This document shows positions 1-5,477 of a stretch of DNA of 5,477 nucleotides, piece after piece. Each line of letters opens with the position of its first letter. Within the stretch, counting starts at the first letter, position 1. This DNA is from Noviherbaspirillum sp. (GTDB lineage: Bacteria; Pseudomonadota; Gammaproteobacteria; Burkholderiales; Burkholderiaceae), in NCBI GenBank assembly GCA_028292785.1, contig JAQGLQ010000445.1:1-5477 (forward strand), in the 5' to 3' direction. Below the pieces are notes generated by a model, which searched no databases, was not told where the DNA came from, and was given only the letters and a program-made list of their open reading frames with translations. A program made the position numbers and the translations under genes.

Positions 1-401
1 ACGTGTTGCGCAACGAACTGCAACTCAAGGGTCCGAAATTCGGCTGCGGGCTCGGACAATGCGGCGCCTGTACCGTCCAGGTCAACGGCGAGGCGGTGCG
101 CTCCTGCGTCACGCCGGTGTCGGCCGCGGCCGGCAAGAAGGTCGTCACGCTCGAAGGCCTGGGCACGCCGGCGAAGCCGGGCCGTCTGCAGCAGGCCTTC
201 ATCGACGAGCAGGCGGTGCAGTGCGGCTACTGCATCAACGGCATGATCATGCAGGCCGACGCGCTGCTGCGCAAGAACCCGAATCCGAGCGATGCCCAGA
301 TCCGCGAAGCGCTGGCTGGAAACCTCTGCCGCTGCGGCACCCATGTGCGCATACTGCGGGCGGTCAAGCGCGCGGCGCAGAAGAAGAGCGTGGTCGCATG
401 A
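1..401 (+). CDS. (2Fe-2S)-binding small subunit of a molybdenum hydroxylase (5' end missing)
   Basis: Electron-transfer subunit of a xanthine dehydrogenase-family enzyme, resembling isoquinoline 1-oxidoreductase alpha (IorA) and nicotinate dehydrogenase small subunits. It passes electrons from the molybdenum centre in the next gene product through two [2Fe-2S] clusters. Numbering from the GTG at base 3, the plant-ferredoxin-type cluster uses C15, C20, C23 and C35 (motif CGLGQCGAC). The helical-domain cluster uses C74, C77, C109 and C111 (QCGYC and NLCRCG), so all eight ligands are present. Q73 before the CGYC is the conserved glutamine that contacts the pterin in this family. Family members are usually about 150-160 residues; 132 are visible, so roughly 20-25 N-terminal residues lie left of the window. 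The first visible residues (LRNELQLKGPKFGCG) already belong to the conserved core, so the GTG at base 3 is internal, not the start. Bases 1-2 finish a preceding codon. The stop TGA overlaps the next ATG (ATGA at 398-401). The family call is secure; the substrate is unknown. Confidence 0.95.
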   Translation, partial: VLRNELQLKGPKFGCGLGQCGACTVQVNGEAVRSCVTPVSAAAGKKVVTLEGLGTPAKPGRLQQAFIDEQAVQCGYCINGMIMQADALLRKNPNPSDAQIREALAGNLCRCGTHVRILRAVKRAAQKKSVVA

Positions 402-2659
402 GGCCGGCAGCGGACGGGGCCGGCCCGGCCAGCGCCGGGCGCCGGCGGTTCTTCAAGGAGTCGGGCGCGCTGGTCATCGCATTCAGCCTGCCCGCGGCCA
501 TGCCGCGCGCGGCCGGGCTGTCGCCGGCCATTTCGCCCAAGGCCGTGGATTCCTGGCTGAAGATCGACAGCGCCGGCAAGGTCACTCTGTTGTGCGGCAA
601 GGTCGAACTCGGCACCGGCATCAGCACCGCCTTCGCGCAGATCGCCGCCGAGGAACTCGATGTCCCGCTCGCGCGCGTCGAGGTGATCCACGGGGACACC
701 GCGCGCACGCCGGACCAGGGCGTGACGTCGGCAAGCCGCTCGATCGCGATCGGCGGACCGCCGGTGCGGCAGGCGGCGGCCGAAGCGCGGCAGGCGCTTC
801 TCGGCATGGCGTCGCAGCGCCTTGGCGTGCCGCCCGAAAGCCTGCGCACCGCCGACGGCTACGTGAGTTCCGGTGTGCGCCGCGTATCGTACGGCGCGCT
901 GATCGGCGGACAAGAATTCAAGCGCGAGGTAAGCGGCAAGGCGCCTCTCAAGAAGCCGGCCGATTACAAGATCGTTGGGACCTCGGCGCGCCGGGTCGAC
1001 ATTCCGGGCAAGGTCACGGCGGACTTCACCTACATGCAGGACGTGCGCGTGCCGGGCATGCTGCACGCGCGGGTGATCCGGCCGGCTGCCATCGGCGCGA
1101 CGCTGGTCAATGCCGGCACGCTGCCGAACCGGCCCAAGGTCAGGATCGTGTCGAAGAAGAACTTCCTCGCCGTGGTCGCTCCCACGGAATGGGAAGCGGT
1201 CCAGGCGGCACGCGAACTCAAGCCCGAATGGTCGGGCGGCGGCGGCCTGCCGGCGATGTCATCCTTCGATGCCGCCCTGCGTGCCATGCCTTCGCATGAT
1301 GTCGTCATCAAGACCGCCGGCGATCTCGAAGCGGGGCTGCGCCAGGCATCCAAAACCCTGAGCGCCACCTACAGCTGGCCGTTTCATTCCCACGGCTCGA
1401 TCGGCCCGTCCTGCGCGGTGGCCGACGTCCGCGGCGACGGCACGGCGATGGTCTGGTCATCGACCCAGGACGTGTACATGCAGCGCGAGGCGGTGGCCCG
1501 CCTGATCGGTTCCGCCAAGGAAAACGTGCGCGTGATCTATGTCGAAGGCTCGGGCTGTTACGGTCACAACGGCTCGGATGATGCCAACGGCGACGCGGCG
1601 CTGCTGTCGAAGGAACTCGGCGCGCCGGTGCGCGTGCAATGGATGCGGCACGACGAGTTCGGTTGGGCGCCGCGCGGCGCGCCCTACCTGATGGAAATGA
1701 AGGCCGGCCTGAACGAGGCCGGCGACATCACCGCATGGGACCGCCAGGCCTGGGTGCTCACGCACAGCGCGCGCTATTCCCGCTATGGGGAGCGGACTTC
1801 CGGTTACCTGCTGGCGACGCAGCTCAGCGGCGGCAAGGTCGACGTGCCGCTGGTCTCCGAGCCCGGCAAGATCATCAACAACGCTGCCATCGGTGGCGTG
1901 CGCACGGTGCTGTACCAGGTGCCGGTCCTGCGCACGCTGGTGCACGGATTGCAGACCGCCGAGCCGCATCCGCTGCGGCCCACCGAACTGCGCTCTGTCT
2001 CGGGACTGGGCGGGTTGTTCGCCTGCGAATCATTCCTCGACGAACTGGCGGCTTCCGCCGGCCGCGACCCGCTGCAGTACCGGCTGGCGCGGCTCGATAA
2101 CCGGCGCGCGATCGACGTGCTCGAGGCGGTCGCCCGGCTGGCCGGATGGGAGCCCCGCGCTTCGCCCGCGCCGCGCCGGACCGATGGCGGACTCATGACC
2201 GGACGCGGAGTCGCCCTGTACGGGGAAAACACCTTCGTCGCCGTGGTCGCCGAGGTGGCCGTGAACGGCGCGACCGGCGAGGTGCGCGTGAGCCGGGTGC
2301 ATGTCGCCCACGACTGCGGCCTGATCATCAATCCCGACGGCCTGAAGAACCAGATCGAGGGCAACGTGGTGCAGAGCACCAGCCGCTGCATGCTCGAGCA
2401 GGTCACCTGGGATGGAGCGGGGGTCACCAGTCTCGACTGGCAGTCCTATCCGATCCTGCGCTTTCCCGATGTGCCGGACGTGCGCATCACCTTGATCAAC
2501 CGGCCGGACGTACCGGCTACCGGCGGCGGCGAAGGCACCACTTATCCGATGGCGGCGGCGATCGGCAACGCGGTGTTCGATGCGACCGGGGCGCGACTGC
2601 GCCAGGGGCCGTTCACGCCGGAACGCATGAAGGCGGCGCTGGCCGCATTGCGGGCCTGA
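398..2659 (+). CDS. Molybdopterin-binding large subunit of a xanthine dehydrogenase-family oxidoreductase (IorB / nicotinate dehydrogenase-like)
   Basis: Catalytic subunit (753 residues) that would hydroxylate an N-heteroaromatic ring or oxidise an aldehyde at a molybdenum cofactor, using water as the oxygen source. The ATG at 398 overlaps the preceding stop and is followed by a Tat-like signal: twin arginines in RRRFFK (15-20), then a hydrophobic stretch (about 22-33). The reading frame is open far upstream of this ATG, but that part is a shadow of the small-subunit gene. Visible landmarks: ELGTG at 70-74 followed by AQIAAEEL, the GDTARTPDQG segment, a hammerhead-type domain near 190-240, SGCYGHNG at 385-392, ELRS ending at S533, AHDCGLIINPDGLKNQIEGN around C640, and GGGEG with the predicted catalytic glutamate E712, equivalent to the GxGE glutamate of xanthine dehydrogenase. 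Length fits IorB-type subunits; there is no C-terminal cytochrome c extension as in some nicotinate dehydrogenases, and no FAD-subunit gene follows. It likely works with the small subunit as a heterodimer exported by the large subunit's signal. The electron acceptor and substrate cannot be read from the sequence. Confidence 0.93.
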   Translation: MRPAADGAGPASAGRRRFFKESGALVIAFSLPAAMPRAAGLSPAISPKAVDSWLKIDSAGKVTLLCGKVELGTGISTAFAQIAAEELDVPLARVEVIHGDTARTPDQGVTSASRSIAIGGPPVRQAAAEARQALLGMASQRLGVPPESLRTADGYVSSGVRRVSYGALIGGQEFKREVSGKAPLKKPADYKIVGTSARRVDIPGKVTADFTYMQDVRVPGMLHARVIRPAAIGATLVNAGTLPNRPKVRIVSKKNFLAVVAPTEWEAVQAARELKPEWSGGGGLPAMSSFDAALRAMPSHDVVIKTAGDLEAGLRQASKTLSATYSWPFHSHGSIGPSCAVADVRGDGTAMVWSSTQDVYMQREAVARLIGSAKENVRVIYVEGSGCYGHNGSDDANGDAALLSKELGAPVRVQWMRHDEFGWAPRGAPYLMEMKAGLNEAGDITAWDRQAWVLTHSARYSRYGERTSGYLLATQLSGGKVDVPLVSEPGKIINNAAIGGVRTVLYQVPVLRTLVHGLQTAEPHPLRPTELRSVSGLGGLFACESFLDELAASAGRDPLQYRLARLDNRRAIDVLEAVARLAGWEPRASPAPRRTDGGLMTGRGVALYGENTFVAVVAEVAVNGATGEVRVSRVHVAHDCGLIINPDGLKNQIEGNVVQSTSRCMLEQVTWDGAGVTSLDWQSYPILRFPDVPDVRITLINRPDVPATGGGEGTTYPMAAAIGNAVFDATGARLRQGPFTPERMKAALAALRA

Positions 2660-2700
2660 CCGGCGTGAGCGTGCAAAGCGTTCGGCCCATGATTTTTTTT
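2652..2700 (+). terminator. Possible Rho-independent terminator after the molybdenum hydroxylase genes
   Basis: GGGCC at 2652-2656 can pair with GGCCC at 2684-2688. Inside it, GAGCGT (2667-2672) can pair with GCGTTC (2678-2683), two pairs being G-U, around the loop GCAAA. The outer stem is followed after four bases by eight consecutive T (2693-2700), which is striking in such GC-rich DNA. The stem has a ten-base bulge on its left side and begins inside the last codons of the gene, so it is not a textbook terminator. The remainder of the 2660-2746 gap holds a ribosome binding site but no promoter I would defend. Confidence 0.35.
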
Positions 2701-2735
2701 CCGTCCGCATCGAAAGCGGCGGGTTTCAACCATAT

Positions 2736-2739
2736 AGGA
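2736..2739 (+). promoter_or_regulatory. Ribosome binding site for the solute-binding protein gene
   Basis: AGGA lies 7 bases before the ATG at 2747, a good Shine-Dalgarno spacing. It supports 2747 over the later in-frame ATG at 2792, which would remove the basic n-region of the signal peptide. Confidence 0.6.
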
Positions 2740-2746
2740 CAACAAC

Positions 2747-3751
2747 ATGAAGTTACGTCATTTTTTCGGGTTGCCCGGCCGTGCCTGGCCCATGCTGCTG
2801 GCGGTAGCAGCGCTGGCAGGCGCCCATCCCGAGCAAACGGCGGCGCAGTCGGTCGCGCCTTATCCCTCCAAGCCGATCAAGCTGGTGGTGCCCTTTCCGG
2901 CTGGCGGCGGAACCGATGCCTCGGCGCGGCTGATCGCGTCGAAGATGCAGGAAAAGCTCGGACAGACCATCCTCATCGATAACCGCGCGGGAGCCAATGG
3001 CAACATCGGGATGGAAGCGGTGTACCGGGCCGATCCCGACGGCTATACGCTGCTGTTCGGCTCGCCCGGTCCGCTCTCCATCAGCAAGCTGCTCTATACC
3101 AAGCTCAGCTTCGATCCCGATGCCTTCGTGCCGGTATCCGTGATCGCCGCCGGCCCTGGCGTGCTGGTGGTGCATCCGAAGGTGCAGGCGAACAGCATGC
3201 GGGAACTGATCGAGCTCGCGAAAGCCAATCCGGACCGGATCAACTACGCATCGCAGGGCATGGGCAGCGTCGCCCACCTGACCGCGGAAACCTTCAAGGC
3301 CATGACCGGGACGCGCATGGTTCATATCGCCTACAAGGGCAGCGCTCCGGCTCTACAGGATGTGCTGGCGGGTCAGGTCGAGATGATGTTCGCGGAACTG
3401 AGCACCGCCTTGCCCGGGATACGCAACGGCAGCCTGCGCGCGCTGGGCGTGGGCAGCGAAAAGCGCACCGCGCTGCTGCCGGGCGTGCCCGCGTTCTCGG
3501 AAACCGTTCCCGGCTTCGTCGCCGTGAACTGGCAGGCACTGGTGGCGCCGCCGAAAACGCCGGCCGCCATCGCGGAAAAGCTGTCGGCCACGATCGCTGA
3601 AGTGCTGAAGCAGCCGGATGTCGTGACACGGCTGAATCAGCTCAGCCTCGAAGGCATCGGCAGTACGCCGGCCGAGACCGCCGTCTTCCTGAAACGCGAG
3701 AGTGAGCGCTGGGGCAAGGTGGTCCGCCAGACCGGCACCACAATCGAATAA
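2747..3751 (+). CDS. Tripartite tricarboxylate transporter substrate-binding protein (Bug/TctC family)
   Basis: Periplasmic solute-binding protein of 334 residues, a normal length for the Bug family. Bug proteins typically bind carboxylates and related small acids and deliver them to TctA/TctB-type membrane subunits. A Sec-type signal peptide is clear: basic start (K2, R4, R12), hydrophobic core around 16-26, and cleavage probably either after A26 (AGA) or near A33 (TAA before QS). The mature protein opens with the family hallmark P-x-x-P-I-x-L-V-V-P-F-P-A-G-G-G-T-D (P40 to D57), followed by DNRAGANGNIG (78-88), DPDGYTLLFG, and later AYKGSAPALQDVLAGQVEMM. No tctA or tctB gene is adjacent, which is common because many Bug genes are orphans beside catabolic genes. 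It starts 87 bases after the molybdenum enzyme and could be co-transcribed if the possible terminator between them is leaky. The ligand is not predictable from sequence; an aromatic or heteroaromatic carboxylate is suggested only by the neighbours. Confidence 0.95.
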   Translation: MKLRHFFGLPGRAWPMLLAVAALAGAHPEQTAAQSVAPYPSKPIKLVVPFPAGGGTDASARLIASKMQEKLGQTILIDNRAGANGNIGMEAVYRADPDGYTLLFGSPGPLSISKLLYTKLSFDPDAFVPVSVIAAGPGVLVVHPKVQANSMRELIELAKANPDRINYASQGMGSVAHLTAETFKAMTGTRMVHIAYKGSAPALQDVLAGQVEMMFAELSTALPGIRNGSLRALGVGSEKRTALLPGVPAFSETVPGFVAVNWQALVAPPKTPAAIAEKLSATIAEVLKQPDVVTRLNQLSLEGIGSTPAETAVFLKRESERWGKVVRQTGTTIE

Positions 3752-3771
3752 ACCGCAAAGGGACGGCGTGT

Positions 3772-3801
3772 TTTCCGGAAGAACCGCGGTTCTTCCGGAA
3801 A
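3772..3801. repeat. Perfect 30-base palindrome between convergent genes
   Basis: The half-site TTTCCGGAAGAACCG (3772-3786) is followed directly by its exact reverse complement (3787-3801), and the symmetry extends about three more pairs if G-U wobble is allowed. In RNA it would fold on either strand into a stem of about 13 pairs with a CGCG loop. It sits in the 72-base gap between the stop of the solute-binding protein gene (3751) and the stop of the convergent aldolase-family gene (3824). That position suggests a bidirectional transcript-ending or 3'-protecting hairpin. However, the stem is preceded by T and followed by A, and no U-run follows on either strand, so it is not a canonical intrinsic terminator. 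A binding site for a dimeric protein or a dispersed repeat element are alternatives. Nothing else is evident in the 3752-3823 gap. Confidence 0.75.
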
Positions 3802-3823
3802 GTAGAAGAGAGCCGCTCTAGCC

Positions 3824-4552
3824 TCAGTCTTCCTCCCCCACCAGCTTGCAGTAATACCGCCACGCCGCCGCCGGACTGGCCTCCGTCACATCATCGAAGA
3901 AAGCCATGTCCTCCGCCGTGATCGGCTTCGGTTCGCCCAGCAGGTGCGCGCGATAGTTGATGTCGGCAAGATCGTTGAGCCGGATCGCCGTCAGCGTGGC
4001 TTCCTCGACGTCCGCGCCGACGGTGGTGATGCCGTGGCCGCGCATCAGGCAGGCGCTGCCGCGCATGACTTCGGCGAGGTTGCGGCCGAGTTCGTCGTTA
4101 CAGATGAGGACGCTGCGCGGATAGTTCGACAGGGCATTCGCGTCGGTCAGCAGGCGCAGGGCCGCCGTGTCATACGCACCGAACAGCGGCAGCAGCGGCT
4201 TGTCACAGATGGTGAATAGCATCACGGTGGAAGGATGCGCATGCAGCACCGACTGTACCTCGGGGCGGGTGCGGTACTGCCAGGTGTGGATGAAGACTTC
4301 CTTCGGGGTTTCCAGGCCCGCTCGTCCTTCGATCTTGGTGCCCTCGAAATCGACGGTGATCACGTCGTCTGCCGAGGTGTAGCGTATGCCCGACTCGCCG
4401 GGTCCGCGCGCGCGGATCAGCATCGTGTCGGTGCCCGGTATGCGCACGCTGATATGACCATAGGTGCTCTTCGTGAGTTCCAGCTTGCCGAGCACGCGGC
4501 ATGCCCTGGCCACGCGCTCCTTCAGTTGCTGCACTGCGTCCGGCTCATTCAT
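3824..4552 (-). CDS. Class II aldolase/adducin family protein
   Basis: Metal-dependent lyase of the fuculose-1-phosphate aldolase/adducin fold, 242 residues, cytoplasmic with no signal peptide. Family members catalyse retro-aldol cleavage, epimerisation or decarboxylation. Predicted zinc ligands are H104 and H106 (HAHP) and H173 (RGHG); E85 in ETPKEVFIH is the likely acid/base residue. Other family segments are YGHIS (31-35) and the YTSADD segment (58-63). I chose the ATG at 4552-4550, not the in-frame ATG at 4597-4595: a perfect AGGAGG (4559-4564) lies 6 bases before it, and the longer start would add a basic stretch unlike the family and overlap the upstream gene by 53 bases. From 4552 the overlap with the Rieske oxygenase gene is 8 bases, indicating a coupled operon. 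Beside a ring-hydroxylating oxygenase, a decarboxylase role on a dihydroxylated aromatic acid is possible, as for the aldolase-like 3,4-dihydroxyphthalate decarboxylases, but this is inference. A sugar or other aldolase substrate is not excluded. Confidence 0.92.
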   Translation of the reverse strand: MNEPDAVQQLKERVARACRVLGKLELTKSTYGHISVRIPGTDTMLIRARGPGESGIRYTSADDVITVDFEGTKIEGRAGLETPKEVFIHTWQYRTRPEVQSVLHAHPSTVMLFTICDKPLLPLFGAYDTAALRLLTDANALSNYPRSVLICNDELGRNLAEVMRGSACLMRGHGITTVGADVEEATLTAIRLNDLADINYRAHLLGEPKPITAEDMAFFDDVTEASPAAAWRYYCKLVGEED

Positions 4553-5477
4553 GCGTTGCCTCCTGTTTCTGGTTGCGATAGAGGCCGAATGGCTCATGGA
4601 AGGTGTCGAGGTCGATAATGGTGTTCTTTTCCGGATCGCGGATTACGCCCATCGGATCGCCTCCCTTGCGCACGATCTCGATCTGCTCCTTCAGCAGGCG
4701 GCGCAGCATCACCACGCCGCGGTCCGAGACGCCGAGGTTTTCGAGGGTGCGGTCGGTCAGGTCGCCCTGCGATTCCCACGCCAATGTATCCTGCGCGGTC
4801 ACGATGTTCATGTCGTACTGGCCGTCGGGCGTCTTCAGCGGGCAATAGCTGAACGGGATCTCCTTGTCGGGCGGCGACGTCGAGGTGCTCGATGGCAGAA
4901 AGCTGATGTGATATTGCATCGTATGGGTGTCGTCGATGGGGACACGCAGCTGCATGTTATGCAGATAGCCGAGATTCTTTTCCTCTTCGGTGAAGTGCCG
5001 CGCCGCTTCGTAGCCCTGCATCTGTATCGAATCGAGGGCGAGCACCAGGCGCAGGCAGGTCGGGAAGACCAGCGGATGCTGTTCCACCAGCGGCGGGTCG
5101 CCGGGCTTCTTGCCCTGCGTGATGCGCTTCTTCTGGATGCCGTAATCGAAGCGGATGAAGTCATGCTGTTCCGCGTACTGGGCTTGCACGCCGAGGGCGG
5201 CGTAGCGCTCGACGCCGACCGGAGAATTCGGCGCACCGAGACTGCCGTGCAGCCAGTACAGGTGCGCGGGATCGACGGAGTTCTCCATCGCCTGCAGCCA
5301 GTTGCAGTCGATGACGGATTCGATCACGCCCCAGCGCTTGCCGTCTTCGCGCGCCAGCACATCCCAGCGCGGCAGTTGCGGCGCGGGCAGGGGACCCATG
5401 TAGGCGAACAGCAGGCCGGCCAGTTTCTGCACCGGATAGGCGGTCTGCCTGATCCGGTCCTTGTAGGTGCTGCCGGC
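4545..5477 (-). CDS. Rieske non-heme iron aromatic ring-hydroxylating oxygenase, alpha subunit (N-terminus missing)
   Basis: C-terminal catalytic part of a Rieske oxygenase of the phthalate 4,5-dioxygenase / LigX O-demethylase type. Such enzymes take electrons from a reductase and activate O2 to hydroxylate or O-demethylate aromatic acids. The frame is open to the right edge of the window, and the residues before the in-frame GTG at 5432 (DRIRQTAYPVQKLAGLLFAYMGP) fit the family, so that GTG is internal and the gene continues outside. 310 residues are visible; typical members have about 420-440, so roughly 110-130 are missing, including the CxH/CxxH Rieske cluster motif. Numbering from base 5477, the mononuclear iron site is D69-x2-H72-x4-H77 (NSVDPAHLYWLHG): H72 and H77 are iron ligands and D69 the intersubunit electron-bridge aspartate. 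D230 in QDTLAWESQG is the likely third ligand. The following DRTLENLGVSDRGVVMLRR segment is characteristic of LigXa-type C-terminal regions. No reductase or ferredoxin gene is in the window. The stop overlaps the start of the aldolase-family gene. The substrate is unknown. Confidence 0.93.
   Translation of the reverse strand, partial: AGSTYKDRIRQTAYPVQKLAGLLFAYMGPLPAPQLPRWDVLAREDGKRWGVIESVIDCNWLQAMENSVDPAHLYWLHGSLGAPNSPVGVERYAALGVQAQYAEQHDFIRFDYGIQKKRITQGKKPGDPPLVEQHPLVFPTCLRLVLALDSIQMQGYEAARHFTEEEKNLGYLHNMQLRVPIDDTHTMQYHISFLPSSTSTSPPDKEIPFSYCPLKTPDGQYDMNIVTAQDTLAWESQGDLTDRTLENLGVSDRGVVMLRRLLKEQIEIVRKGGDPMGVIRDPEKNTIIDLDTFHEPFGLYRNQKQEATHE
4559..4564 (-). promoter_or_regulatory. Strong Shine-Dalgarno that decides the aldolase-family start
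   Basis: On the minus strand AGGAGG is followed by the six-base spacer CAACGC and then ATG (4552-4550). It lies within the last codons of the Rieske oxygenase gene. This places translation initiation 45 bases downstream of the longest possible start. Confidence 0.8.

Noticed and set aside
59..397. N-terminal extension of the large-subunit frame upstream of 398
   Set aside because: These codons are the out-of-frame reading of the small-subunit gene and encode low-complexity R/G/A/H sequence. The Tat signal and ATGA overlap fix the start at 398.
227..1066. Long open frame on the minus strand (about 280 codons) opposite the molybdenum hydroxylase genes
   Set aside because: The translation is rich in R, A, H and G with no recognisable motifs, as expected from a GC-rich antisense frame. 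The plus strand carries full family motifs across the same bases.
1804..2710. Overlapping minus-strand frames of about 200 codons (1804-2427 and 2030-2710)
   Set aside because: They lie opposite well-conserved parts of the large subunit, have no visible domain and no convincing ribosome binding site, and are typical shadows in high-GC DNA.
2731..2736. CATATA as a possible -10 promoter element for the binding-protein gene
   Set aside because: It would start transcription only a few bases before the ATG and downstream of the ribosome binding site, and there is no matching -35 element at 16-18 bases.
3944..4618. Plus-strand frames opposite the aldolase-family gene
   Set aside because: The minus strand has the HAH and GHG metal-binding motifs and a perfect Shine-Dalgarno. 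The plus-strand translations show no family features.
5430..5432. GTG as the start of the Rieske oxygenase gene
   Set aside because: The frame remains open to the window edge with family-like residues before it, and the Rieske cluster domain must lie further upstream, so this GTG encodes an internal valine.
1..5477. A previously undescribed system such as a defence island, CRISPR array or mobile element
   Set aside because: I found no direct-repeat arrays, transposase, nuclease, toxin-antitoxin or phage-like genes. All five genes belong to well-known metabolic families.

Overview
The window is GC-rich, densely coding DNA with little intergenic space. It carries a Bug-type (TctC-like) periplasmic binding protein, a two-subunit molybdenum hydroxylase and a Rieske oxygenase. 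Together these suggest a metabolically versatile Betaproteobacterium, most likely Burkholderiales, where Bug proteins are greatly expanded. That assignment comes from gene content and base composition only; the window has no rRNA or other phylogenetic marker. The window begins inside one gene and ends inside another.

Layout: bases 1-2659 (+) hold a molybdenum hydroxylase pair. First is the 3' part of a small subunit carrying two [2Fe-2S] clusters, then a complete large molybdopterin-binding subunit with a probable Tat signal. The two genes overlap as ATGA. Bases 2660-2746 are a short gap with a possible terminator (stem-loop plus eight T) and a good ribosome binding site. Bases 2747-3751 (+) encode a tripartite tricarboxylate transporter (TTT) type solute-binding protein. 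Bases 3752-3823 are the gap between convergent genes and contain a perfect 30-base palindrome. Bases 3824-4552 (-) encode a class II aldolase/adducin-family protein. Bases 4545-5477 (-) hold the catalytic C-terminal part of a Rieske non-heme iron oxygenase alpha subunit, whose N-terminus lies beyond the right edge. The two minus-strand genes overlap by 8 bases and form an operon transcribed leftward, oxygenase first.

Functionally the region looks like part of a catabolic locus for aromatic or N-heteroaromatic compounds. The binding protein could capture a carboxylate in the periplasm. The molybdenum enzyme could hydroxylate a heterocycle or oxidise an aldehyde. The Rieske oxygenase could hydroxylate or O-demethylate an aromatic acid, and the aldolase-fold protein could carry out a metal-dependent C-C cleavage or decarboxylation on the product. 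The enzyme classes are well supported by motifs. The substrates, and any shared pathway between the convergent plus- and minus-strand modules, are inference. I saw no RNA genes, CRISPR arrays, transposases or other mobile elements.
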